NCBI GenBank assembly: GCA_963557065.1
Contig: CAUWCT010000044.1
Span: 7,761 to 71,760 of the forward strand
DNA: 64,000 nt
DNA from: UMGS1370 sp963557065
Lineage (GTDB): Bacteria; Bacillota; Clostridia; Lachnospirales; Lachnospiraceae
Reading direction: 5' to 3'
Shown in pieces: positions 35,227-43,672 of this stretch. The position numbers and the translations under genes are program-made. Under the pieces are notes generated by a model that ran no database searches, was not told the origin of the DNA, and saw nothing but the letters and a program-made list of their open reading frames with translations. How positions within the stretch are numbered: the first letter of the stretch is position 1; each line of letters begins with the position of its first letter.

Positions 35227-35260
35227 CTCATCCTCCGTTTGGAAACTATTAAGATAATTT

Positions 35261-35276
35261 AGTAAATTAATTTACT
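35261..35276. promoter_or_regulatory. Probable TetR operator
   Basis: AGTAAATTAATTTACT is a perfect 16-bp palindrome 35 bases upstream of the TetR ATG. Position and symmetry suit autoregulation by that protein. Confidence 0.55.
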
Positions 35277-35374
35277 TTGATAAGTTAATTGTATCTTGTA
35301 TCTTTTCCTGAATCTTATTATAATTCTTTGCGTAACGAAAGTCAATTATTTGAATTGAGTATTTCAAATTTAAG

Positions 35375-35474
35375 GTAATAGTTCAGCCATGGGAAGATTC
35401 AGGCAGAAAAAGCGTTGAAAACTTGTTTCTTGCACGCTTACGGCGGGCAAGAAGATACATGGCTGAACGGTTAC
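35375..35474. mobile_element. MITE-like element, short copy 2 (100 bp, IS66-type ends)
   Basis: The left end GTAATAGTTCAGCCATG and right end CATGGCTGAACGGTTAC are inverted repeats and match copy 1 at 4228. A perfect 8-bp direct repeat, AATTTAAG, flanks it at 35367-35374 and 35475-35482. The hairpin near the right end (TTCTTGCACGC with GCGGGCAAGAA) and the left internal segment through GCGTTGAAAA are shared with copy 1; about 50 central bases, including the second arm of the first hairpin, are absent. It lies in the promoter region of the kinase gene and ends 36 bases before its ATG. Confidence 0.85.
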
Positions 35475-35510
35475 AATTTAAGACAGCACTTGAGAGTTGG
35501 AGGGAATATT

Positions 35511-36113
35511 ATGGAGTACAGTCTGATAAGCATTGGACGGCAGTTTGGAAGCGGCGGACACAAAGTAGGGCAGTTGATAGCAGATGAACTGGGACTTCCT
35601 TACTATGACAAAGAACTTCTGACCATGGCGGCCAGGAGAGGATCGCTGTCTGAAAAGAGACTTGCCAGATTTGATGAGAAAAAGCATAATGACTATTTTT
35701 ATGAAGTGAATTACCGGGGCAATGAAAATGCCCATAAAGGAATTCCCACCGCACAGGCTCTGTTTGAACTTCAAAGTCAGATTATCCGTAAACTGGCGGA
35801 AGGGAAAAAGGGAGTGTTTGTGGGAAGATGCGCAGACTATATTTTGGAGGAAAGCAATTTTCCGGTTTTAAGCGTTTTTATTGCTGCTCCTTTAGATGCC
35901 AGGATAAAACGGGTAATGGAACGGGACGGAGTGGCCAGGCGGACAGCAGAGAGCCTGATTATGAAGAATGACAGGAAGCGGAAACATTATTATGAGAGCC
36001 ACACCGGACAAAAGTGGGGAGATCCCAGAAGTTATGATTTATATTTTGATTCTTCCAAATTGAGTCTGACTGCGATTGCCCGGCAGATTATTTTAGAGTT
36101 ATCAGAAGAATAG
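35511..36113 (+). CDS. Cytidylate-kinase-like family protein
   Basis: A 200-residue P-loop protein of the cytidylate kinase 2 group, with the nucleotide-binding loop GRQFGSGGHKVGQ near residue 9 and the later VFVGRCADYIL and LDARIKRVMERDGV segments. ATG at 35511 follows GGAGGGAAT; the frame runs back to 35415, but that part is MITE sequence. True cytidylate kinases are usually larger, and the substrate of this group is generally unproven. It leads an operon with the MMPL and GLUG proteins. Confidence 0.85.
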   Translation: MEYSLISIGRQFGSGGHKVGQLIADELGLPYYDKELLTMAARRGSLSEKRLARFDEKKHNDYFYEVNYRGNENAHKGIPTAQALFELQSQIIRKLAEGKKGVFVGRCADYILEESNFPVLSVFIAAPLDARIKRVMERDGVARRTAESLIMKNDRKRKHYYESHTGQKWGDPRSYDLYFDSSKLSLTAIARQIILELSEE

Positions 36114-36139
36114 ACAATCTGAAAAATGGAGAGAAGATT

Positions 36140-38482
36140 ATGCAGGAAAAGGAAAAAGACAAGAAAAATATGATGATGCGGATTGCCGGCATGATTGTAA
36201 ACCAGAGAGTGATAATCTCTCTGATGTTTGTGGCAGCCTGTATTTATTGTATCATATCAATTCCAAAGGTTGAGATTGTCCAGTCGTTGACAGATTATCT
36301 GCCGGAAACAACAGAGACCAGAATTGGTCTGGATCTGATGGAAGAAGAATTTCTGACTTTTGGAACAGCCAAGATTATGGTAGCCAATGTTACTTACGAT
36401 CAGGCGCAGAAATTAGCCGGAGAGTTAGAGGAAATAGAAGGGATTTCTGCTGTTTCCTTTTATGACTGGGATGAGGCGGACACTACCTATAAAGACAGTG
36501 ATATTACTGATTATTATAAAGACACCAACGCACTTTTGACTCTTACCTTTGATGAGGAAGAGGATACGGATTTGTCCCAGAAGGCGATTGACCAGGTGCG
36601 GCAGCATCTGGATGGATATGAATCTTATGTGTATACAACCGTAGACAAAGACGATGCCGCTCAGCTCCAGGAAGATATGAAAATGATTCTGGCTCTGGTG
36701 GCTGTGATTATTTTTGCAGTCTTATTGTTTACTTCCGGAACCTATGCGGAAATCGGGATCTTTGTGGTCACCTTTGTGGTATCCGCTATTTTAAATATGG
36801 GAACGAATTACTGGTTTGGTTCCGTTTCCTTTGTAACCAATGCAGTCGGCACAGTACTGCAGCTGGCCATGTCCATTGACTATGCCATTATTTTACTTCA
36901 CCGTTTTATGGAAGAACATCAGAAATATGATGTAGTCGAGGCTGCAACAGTTGCCTTAAGCAAGGCAATTCCGGAAATTTCCTCCAGCAGTCTGACCACT
37001 GTTTCCGGCATGGTGGCGCTGATGCTGATGCAGTATCAGCTGGGAATGGACCTGGGCCGGGTTATGTCCAAGGCCATTATTTTCAGCTTAATTACAGTAT
37101 TTTTACTGCTTCCGGCTTTGATTGTATTCTCCGCAAAAGCGATTGAAAAGACGGGACACAGAAGTTTTGTCCCAAAGATTACCTGGTGGGGTAAACTGGT
37201 TGTAAAGACCAGATACATAGTAATTCCGATTTATGCAGTGCTGGTAGTTGCTTCGGTTTTCTTTTCCAATCAATGCCATTATATTTACGATGTCAATTCC
37301 ATTGAAGCGGAAAAGATGAATGAATTTCTGTCTTCTAAAAAGAAGATCAAAGAAACATTTCCTATCAGCAATACAACCGCAATCATTGTTCCAAAAGGGG
37401 ATTATGAAAAGGAAAAAGAATTAATCCATGATATGGAACAGCTGGATGTGGTAGACAATGTAATGGGGCTTGCCAATATTGAGGTAGATGACGATGGAAC
37501 GTATATTCTGGCAGACAGCTTAAGTCCGAGAGAGTTTTCCATTGTAGCAGATCAGGACATCAATATGTCCCGTATGCTCTATCTTTTATATGCCAAGGAA
37601 AACAGTCAGTACAGCGCTTTTATGAAGAGCATTGATGAACTTCGGGTTCCTCTGATTGATATGGTAGATTTTATCTATGCAGAAAAGCAAAACGGAGGAC
37701 TGACATTTGGCTCCGATACATCGGCAGATATTGATGAACTGTATGATGCGGTCTGCGATGCGAGGGCGCAGCTTGAAGGGGAAAACTATTCCCGTATTAT
37801 TTTTGATCTGGAAGGCCCGGTAGAGGGAGAAGAGACGTTTGCTGCGATTGATGAGATTCGGGATATTATCCATAAATATTATAAGAAAGGATACGTAGTA
37901 GGAGATTCTACAGGAGATTACGATTTGAGTGAGTCCTTTGTCTCTGACAACCTGAAAATCAGCATTTTGACCGCCCTGTTTGTAGCAGTCATCCTGCTGT
38001 TTACATTTAAGTCCTATGCGCTGCCGCTTTTGCTGGTTCTGACCATCCAGAGCAGTATCTGGCTGAATTTTTCAGTGCCCTACCTGACAGATTCTACCAT
38101 GTTTTTTGTAAGCTATCTGATTGTGAGCGCTATCCAGATGGGCGCAACTATCGACTATGCCATTGTCATTACCAGCCGGTATATGGTGCTTCGGGAAACC
38201 ATGGGAAGTAAAAAAGAAGCCATTATTGAGTCGTTAAATCAGGCGTTCCCCACAGTTATCACTTCGGGAAGTATTATGGTGGCAGCCGGATTTATTATTG
38301 GAAAGGTGACGACAGACGGAACGATTTCTTCTCTGGGAACTACATTGGGAAGAGGAACATTGATTTCGATTATTCTGGTTATGACTGTTCTGCCCCAGAT
38401 GCTTTTGATGTTTGATAAAATAATTGAAAAGAGCAAATTTGGAAAGCAGAAAAATGATGGCAAGGAGGCGGAGGAAGAATGA
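36140..38482 (+). CDS. MMPL/RND-family membrane transporter
   Basis: A 780-residue integral membrane protein with two repeats, each having one leading membrane segment, a large extracellular domain and a bundle of five segments. The second half has the typical QMGATIDYAIVITSRYM, and the first half the equivalent QLAMSIDYAIILLHRFMEEH, with the SxDYxI signature of MMPL proteins. Such proteins export lipids, surfactants or peptides with proton motive force. The next gene overlaps by four bases (ATGA) and encodes a surface protein, so the two probably work together. Confidence 0.92.
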   Translation: MQEKEKDKKNMMMRIAGMIVNQRVIISLMFVAACIYCIISIPKVEIVQSLTDYLPETTETRIGLDLMEEEFLTFGTAKIMVANVTYDQAQKLAGELEEIEGISAVSFYDWDEADTTYKDSDITDYYKDTNALLTLTFDEEEDTDLSQKAIDQVRQHLDGYESYVYTTVDKDDAAQLQEDMKMILALVAVIIFAVLLFTSGTYAEIGIFVVTFVVSAILNMGTNYWFGSVSFVTNAVGTVLQLAMSIDYAIILLHRFMEEHQKYDVVEAATVALSKAIPEISSSSLTTVSGMVALMLMQYQLGMDLGRVMSKAIIFSLITVFLLLPALIVFSAKAIEKTGHRSFVPKITWWGKLVVKTRYIVIPIYAVLVVASVFFSNQCHYIYDVNSIEAEKMNEFLSSKKKIKETFPISNTTAIIVPKGDYEKEKELIHDMEQLDVVDNVMGLANIEVDDDGTYILADSLSPREFSIVADQDINMSRMLYLLYAKENSQYSAFMKSIDELRVPLIDMVDFIYAEKQNGGLTFGSDTSADIDELYDAVCDARAQLEGENYSRIIFDLEGPVEGEETFAAIDEIRDIIHKYYKKGYVVGDSTGDYDLSESFVSDNLKISILTALFVAVILLFTFKSYALPLLLVLTIQSSIWLNFSVPYLTDSTMFFVSYLIVSAIQMGATIDYAIVITSRYMVLRETMGSKKEAIIESLNQAFPTVITSGSIMVAAGFIIGKVTTDGTISSLGTTLGRGTLISIILVMTVLPQMLLMFDKIIEKSKFGKQKNDGKEAEEE

Positions 38483-41400
38483 GAAAACAAAAGAATGCCA
38501 GATGGAAAAAGCATTGCAGACAGGCAGCCGTAAGATGTCTGCTGGTTTCTGTAACCATGACGCCTTTACTGGGAGAACTTAAAGGGGAAATTACTTACGG
38601 CGCATCGGCAGCAGTTCAGGAGACAGCAGCAGTTCAGGAATCTGCTGTAAGTCAGGAGGCAGCAGCAGGCCAGGAATCTGCTGTAAGCCAGGAGTCGGCC
38701 GCAAATCAGGGCAATGCCGAAGGTCAGATTGTGGAGATTTCTACAGCAGAAGAGTTAAATGAATTTGGAAAGAAATGCCAGAGTGCCGTATATTCTCAAA
38801 ATATGACTGCAGTGCTGACAGCAGATATTGACTTAAGTCAGATTGAGTTTTCTCCGATTCCGGTATTCAGCGGAACGTTTAACGGGAACGGTCACAAGAT
38901 TACAGGTGTCAATCTTAAGGGGCCGGGGTCCAAATGTGGATTGTTCCGCGTGCTGGAAGCCGGATCCGAAGTTGTGGACCTTTCTGTAGAAGGAAACATT
39001 ATCCCAGGAGGGGCCAGAGAGATGACTGGAGGGATTGCGGGAATCAACAGGGGAACCATCAGAGGATGCAGATTTTCCGGAACCATAGAGGGAGAAAAGG
39101 AGATTGGAGGAATTGCCGGCAGCAATGAGGAAACCGGACTGATTGAAAATTGCTCCAGCTTCGGCGAAATATCCGGTCACACCAGTACCAGCGGCATTGC
39201 CGGAAATAATGAAGGGACGATTTCCGGCTGTGTGAATGAGAGCCAGGTAAATATTGATGCAGGGCTTCTGACAGCAGCTGTTGACGAAGATATGTCCTTA
39301 AATGTAGAAGAACTGGAAAAGGGGATTACAGAAGATACCATACGTGATACAGGCGGTATTGCCGGTTATTCATCCGGTACGATTTCCGGCTGCGAGAACC
39401 GGGGAACAATCGGAAGCGATCACTTAGGGGCCAATACCGGCGGTATCGTGGGGCGGCAAAAGGGAATGGTAAGCGGCTGTACCAACCGGGCGGCAGTTTT
39501 GGGAAGCAAGAATGCCGCTGGGATTGCCGGACTGTTTGAGCCGTATGTGGAGGCAGTCTATGAACAGGACGCTTTTGATAAAGCATCGGACCAGATGGAC
39601 GTATTGGGAGAGATGACCGATCACTGGTCGGATCAGCTTCGGGGCATGAGCGACAAGGCTGTAGACCATGTGGAACGTCTGGATAATATGGCGGCAGGAC
39701 TAAAAGATACACTGCGGGAAAACGACAACATGCGCCAGGCAAAGAGGGAAGAATTTGATGAAAAGGTTTCCAGCCAGGTAAACGTAATACAGGATATTGT
39801 GGATAATACAGAACTGGATCTGATCAGTGATTCGGCGAAACGGTCTTATGGAGATATTGAAGAGGACTTGGAGGAGATCCACAGTATCATTGATAAACTG
39901 ACGCATCGATCCCTGGTCCCGGATATGGAGGATGAGGAGGATTTTGCAGATGCAGTGGAGCAGTCTCTTCAGGAAGAACTGGAATTGGTTCAGAGATTAA
40001 AAGAACTGCTGGAAAATATTTCTTCCAATACAGAAACCATGGTTATGGACGGGATTGGAGATGCAGCTGACGGCATTGAGTCATTTAAAGAGGACATGGA
40101 CAGCCTGAAAATAGAAGCCAATGACCTGGTGGATATGGTAGAGGCATATAAGGACGAATTGATTGACGACTATGACGCGCTTCATATTCAGATTACGGAT
40201 CAATTGGATGCCATTTATGAGGAAAAGGACAGAATGACCGAGGATCTGAAGGCAGACCGGAATTTCAGCCAGGAAAATCAGGATCAGATTTCTCAGCAGA
40301 TTGACAATATTGGGGATACCCTTGAAGATGGAAGACAAAGGGCTAAAGATCAGGCAGAAAGTCTGAAAGAGGACGATTACAGAATTTTTGAGGATTTGTC
40401 AGATCAGAATATTGATGTTCCCGGAAACGGGCTGATTGCCGCCTGTATAAATGAAGGAACCGTAACAGGGGACTATCAGGCCGGCGGAATAGCCGGAATG
40501 ATTGGGTATGAGGATGTAAAAAAGGAATACCAGAATCCGGACACTACCGGAGACAGTTCCCTGCGGGTTACAAGAAGCGCCAGAGCTTTGCTTAGAGGGT
40601 GCAAAAATACGGGAGAGATCAGGGCGCAGAATAACGAGGCAGGAGGAATCGCCGGATCTGCCAAACTGGGACTGATTCTGGAGAATGCAAACTATGCGGA
40701 TGTAGAAGTGGAAAAAGGCGATTATGCAGGGGGAATCGCCGGTTCCAGCAGTGCAGCGATTAGCGGGAACTATTCCAAAGGAACTGTCAGCGGAGGCGAC
40801 TATGTAGGCGGAATCGCCGGCTATGGAAAAGAAGTGGCAAATAACCGGGCTATGGTAGTGATTGAAACTGCCGGGGAAGGAGGACAGGGAGGAACTGCCG
40901 GGGAATATCATGGCAGTATTGTAGGAACTATTGAAAAAGATGGCGTTTTGCAGAACAATCTCTATGTAGATAACGGATTGGGAGCAGATGATGGAATCAC
41001 TTATGAAAGTGAAGCAGTAGGACTTCCCTATGAAACATTTTTACAGCAGGAGGGAATTCCAGAGGAATTTGGTCAGATCCGCGTCCGGTTTACGGCAGAT
41101 GGAGAAGTGATCAAAGAAATAGAGTGCGCTTACGGACAGCCGGTTCCGGAAGAAGAGATCCCAAAGGCTCCTGAAAAGGAGGGGTATTATACTCTGTGGG
41201 AAGAAGCGGATTTGGAGCAGGTACTGGTGGACAAAACGGTTCACGCAATTTACCAGCCGTATGTGACTGCTATTGCTTCTTCCGAGGAAAAGATGCCTCT
41301 GGTTCTGGCAGAAGGGATTTTTTATCCGGATGCAGTCGTAGAAGCAATGGAAGAACCGGCAGATGAAGAAATACCTGTGCCAGGGGGATTTCGGGCAGTG

Positions 41401-41826
41401 AGGAAAATACGTTATCAGATAGACTTTGGCAAGGAAGAAGAGGAACCTCAGGATACAGTAAAAATCAGAGTATATGCAGGTGATTTGTCCAAACATGCAG
41501 ATGTTGGAATCCTTACAGGAAATGCTGTGCAGCCTGTAAATGCAGAGAAAAAAGGGGAATACCTGGTATTTGACGCGGCGGCTTCGGGGGAACTCCTTTT
41601 GCTGGAAAAACAAGGCATTTCAGGACTGCTGTGGGGACTCATTGGAGCAGGAGTAATCGCCGCTGTAATTCTGGCAGTTTATCTGACTCGTAAAAGAAAG
41701 AAACATTTGCTGCAAAAACACTTTGAAAAGCGGATTGCAGAGAGAAAATCAAGGCGGGAGAGCCGTAAAAAACCGTTACAGAAACCAGCCGAAAAGACAG
41801 GGGAAGAGGGAGGAAATCAGGAATGA
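38479..41826 (+). CDS. Large GLUG-repeat and coiled-coil surface protein, membrane-anchored
   Basis: A 1115-residue protein. After a basic N-terminus with a signal-like segment comes a low-complexity Gln/Glu/Ser/Ala tract (about 45-80). GLUG-type repeats follow at 150-360 (GGIAGINRGTIRGC, GGIAGSNEETG, SGIAGNNEGTISGC). A long acidic coiled coil spans about 365-640, and further GLUG repeats lie at 655-800 (AGGIAGMIG, AGGIAGSAKLG, VGGIAGYGKE). A beta-rich tail ends in a membrane segment near 1055 (GLLWGLIGAGVIAAVILAVYL) and a basic cytoplasmic tail. It is coupled to the MMPL gene upstream and the next gene downstream by ATGA overlaps. A transporter-partner or adhesin role is inferred only. Confidence 0.85.
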   Translation: MRKQKNARWKKHCRQAAVRCLLVSVTMTPLLGELKGEITYGASAAVQETAAVQESAVSQEAAAGQESAVSQESAANQGNAEGQIVEISTAEELNEFGKKCQSAVYSQNMTAVLTADIDLSQIEFSPIPVFSGTFNGNGHKITGVNLKGPGSKCGLFRVLEAGSEVVDLSVEGNIIPGGAREMTGGIAGINRGTIRGCRFSGTIEGEKEIGGIAGSNEETGLIENCSSFGEISGHTSTSGIAGNNEGTISGCVNESQVNIDAGLLTAAVDEDMSLNVEELEKGITEDTIRDTGGIAGYSSGTISGCENRGTIGSDHLGANTGGIVGRQKGMVSGCTNRAAVLGSKNAAGIAGLFEPYVEAVYEQDAFDKASDQMDVLGEMTDHWSDQLRGMSDKAVDHVERLDNMAAGLKDTLRENDNMRQAKREEFDEKVSSQVNVIQDIVDNTELDLISDSAKRSYGDIEEDLEEIHSIIDKLTHRSLVPDMEDEEDFADAVEQSLQEELELVQRLKELLENISSNTETMVMDGIGDAADGIESFKEDMDSLKIEANDLVDMVEAYKDELIDDYDALHIQITDQLDAIYEEKDRMTEDLKADRNFSQENQDQISQQIDNIGDTLEDGRQRAKDQAESLKEDDYRIFEDLSDQNIDVPGNGLIAACINEGTVTGDYQAGGIAGMIGYEDVKKEYQNPDTTGDSSLRVTRSARALLRGCKNTGEIRAQNNEAGGIAGSAKLGLILENANYADVEVEKGDYAGGIAGSSSAAISGNYSKGTVSGGDYVGGIAGYGKEVANNRAMVVIETAGEGGQGGTAGEYHGSIVGTIEKDGVLQNNLYVDNGLGADDGITYESEAVGLPYETFLQQEGIPEEFGQIRVRFTADGEVIKEIECAYGQPVPEEEIPKAPEKEGYYTLWEEADLEQVLVDKTVHAIYQPYVTAIASSEEKMPLVLAEGIFYPDAVVEAMEEPADEEIPVPGGFRAVRKIRYQIDFGKEEEEPQDTVKIRVYAGDLSKHADVGILTGNAVQPVNAEKKGEYLVFDAAASGELLLLEKQGISGLLWGLIGAGVIAAVILAVYLTRKRKKHLLQKHFEKRIAERKSRRESRKKPLQKPAEKTGEEGGNQE

Positions 41827-42881
41827 AGAAACGATACAGACAGATATTTTTGATGATGCTTATGTGCCTTTCATTGGGAATCTCTTTTACCAGTTTTGGA
41901 GCAGCCAGAGAAAAAACAATCAGCAGCGTATATTTGTATATTACATCTTATATTGAGGCCAGTACGCAGAATGATTACGTAAATGTAGAGTGCCAGTCCA
42001 GACATTGCTATGTAGAGGAAGTGGAAGTAACTAATGTGCCAAAAGATGAGTGGGAATCGGATGATAAGCCGCGGCTGAAAATTACGCTGTGGGCAGATGA
42101 CGACTATTCCTTTGCTTCCGGAATTGGAAGTGACAAAATCCAACTAAGCGGCGATACGGGAAAGGTTACTTCTGTAAGCCGCAACGGAAAGGGAAAACTG
42201 ACTATAGCAGTAACGCTGAACGCATTAGACGGATACACCGGGGAGCATATGCTGGATATAGATAATCTGGAATGGGATGAAACTACCGGGTATGGTTACT
42301 GGGAAGGAGCGGATGAAGCGGATCGGTATGAAGTAAGGCTGTTTCGCAATGACGCAGAAGTGACAAGCAGCAGAGTTAAGACTTCCAAAACCTATTATGA
42401 TTTTTCTCCAAGACTGACCCGGAACGGATATTATACGTTTAAAGTAAGGGCAGTGTACAGGGAGGATGAAAAAGGGGACTGGAAAACGTCGGATCGCTGG
42501 TACGTGAGCAGCAAGGATGCAGCGGATTTAAGCGATGGAAAGGCTATTTTGCCAGAAGATGGAGGAAATGGTTCTTCAGGCAGTCAGCAGCCCAAAGGAC
42601 CTGGTGATTTGACAGCACAGCCAGGCAGTAAAGGAGAATGGAAGCAGGATGAGATCGGATGGTGGTACGTCCGGTCGGATCAGACTTATCCGGTGAACCA
42701 ATGGAGTTATATAGAAGATAAGTGGTATTACTTCGGAGCAGACGGCTATATGAAAACCGGCTGGATTTGCCTGGATGAAAAGTGGTACTGTCTGGATGAG
42801 AAAAGCGGCGCCATGTATGCAGATACCGTTACCCCGGACGGATACAGAGTGGGAGCGGACGGCGCCTGGGTTGTTTCATAA
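41823..42881 (+). CDS. Secreted protein with C-terminal cell-wall-binding repeats
   Basis: A 352-residue exported protein with a signal peptide (about 1-27, cleaved near SFGA), a beta-rich middle that looks like fibronectin/Ig-type domains (YEVRLFRNDAEVTSSRV), and C-terminal choline-binding-type repeats (WSYIEDKWYYFGADGYMKTGW, about 285-350). Such repeats hold proteins to the wall. It starts in an ATGA overlap with the GLUG protein. The stop codon lies inside a decayed MITE end, so the final residue or stop may derive from the insertion. Confidence 0.88.
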   Translation: MKKRYRQIFLMMLMCLSLGISFTSFGAAREKTISSVYLYITSYIEASTQNDYVNVECQSRHCYVEEVEVTNVPKDEWESDDKPRLKITLWADDDYSFASGIGSDKIQLSGDTGKVTSVSRNGKGKLTIAVTLNALDGYTGEHMLDIDNLEWDETTGYGYWEGADEADRYEVRLFRNDAEVTSSRVKTSKTYYDFSPRLTRNGYYTFKVRAVYREDEKGDWKTSDRWYVSSKDAADLSDGKAILPEDGGNGSSGSQQPKGPGDLTAQPGSKGEWKQDEIGWWYVRSDQTYPVNQWSYIEDKWYYFGADGYMKTGWICLDEKWYCLDEKSGAMYADTVTPDGYRVGADGAWVVS

Positions 42882-42920
42882 CGGTTCAGCCCTGTGAAGA
42901 TTGGATGCGGCATGGTCAGT
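42878..42920. repeat. Decayed left end of the MITE family
   Basis: ATAACGGTTCAGCC followed by a GTGAAGATTGGATGCGG stretch matches the left end of copies 1 and 2 with a few changes (first G to A). The right end and a target duplication are not found. It supplies the TAA stop at 42879-42881. Confidence 0.6.
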
Positions 42921-42954
42921 TTTGGCTGTGCCGTTTTATTTTGTGTTAAAAGTC

Positions 42955-42983
42955 TTGTTTTTCCTGAGATTTGTTAGTACAAT
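42955..42983 (+). promoter_or_regulatory. Sigma-A promoter for the HAD phosphatase gene
   Basis: TTGTTT at 42955-42960 and TACAAT at 42978-42983 are 17 bases apart. A start of transcription near 42990 means that the ATG at 42985 cannot be used and supports GTG at 43018. Confidence 0.7.
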
Positions 42984-43017
42984 AATGCTAAAAGGATGTT
43001 GGGAAAGAAGAGATAAC

Positions 43018-43644
43018 GTGAAACCATATAAAGCGATTATTTATGATATTGACGGAACGATTTTAAATACATTAAATATGAATATGTATCCTCTGATGAA
43101 AATTATACAGGAAGAGACAGGGGAGGCATGGAGTTTTGAGGAGGTTCTGAAATTTGCCGCTTATCCGGGAATGAAAGTAATGGAAGAACTGCAGATAAAA
43201 GAGAAAGAAAAGACATATGCCAGATGGGTTCAGTATGTAAACGAATATGAAGAAGGAGCCGTTTTGTATGAAGGGATTGGAGAGACGCTGAGACAGATCC
43301 ATCAGGCAGGGAAGATTCAGGCGGTTGTATCCTCCAAGACAAAAGAACAGTATGAGATCGATGTTGTCTCAAAAGGAATCGATTCCTATATGTCTGCCGT
43401 TGTTCTGGCAGATGACACCAGAAACCATAAACCAGACCCGGAACCTTTGCTGGAATGTATTGCAAGGCTTGGTCTGGAAAGGGAAGATGCCATATACATA
43501 GGCGATGCCTGCTCCGACTATGAGGCGGCAAAAAATGCGGGAATGGATTTTGGATATGCCAGATGGGGAAGTGTTTCCGATAGTGGAATCGTGGCCCCGG
43601 ACTGCATATTGGAACATCCACAGGAACTGTTGACGCTTATTTGA
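43018..43644 (+). CDS. HAD-superfamily phosphatase (phosphoglycolate-phosphatase-like)
   Basis: A 208-residue HAD hydrolase with motif I YDIDGTILNT (nucleophile Asp near residue 10), the threonine/serine motif II in AVVSSKTKEQY, the lysine in DDTRNHKPDPEP and the acidic motif YIGDACSDYEAAKNAG. The cap domain is of the alpha-helical kind used by phosphoglycolate and sugar phosphatases. GTG at 43018 is chosen from the promoter position and the AAGAAGAGA leader; an ATG at 42985 lies before the predicted transcript start. Confidence 0.88.
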   Translation: MKPYKAIIYDIDGTILNTLNMNMYPLMKIIQEETGEAWSFEEVLKFAAYPGMKVMEELQIKEKEKTYARWVQYVNEYEEGAVLYEGIGETLRQIHQAGKIQAVVSSKTKEQYEIDVVSKGIDSYMSAVVLADDTRNHKPDPEPLLECIARLGLEREDAIYIGDACSDYEAAKNAGMDFGYARWGSVSDSGIVAPDCILEHPQELLTLI

Positions 43645-43672
43645 TGAACATATGTGTACGCAGGAGAACATT

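Noticed and set aside
35415..35510. An N-terminal extension of the cytidylate-kinase-like protein
   Set aside because: Those codons are MITE sequence, and a good ribosome binding site and normal family start are found at 35511.
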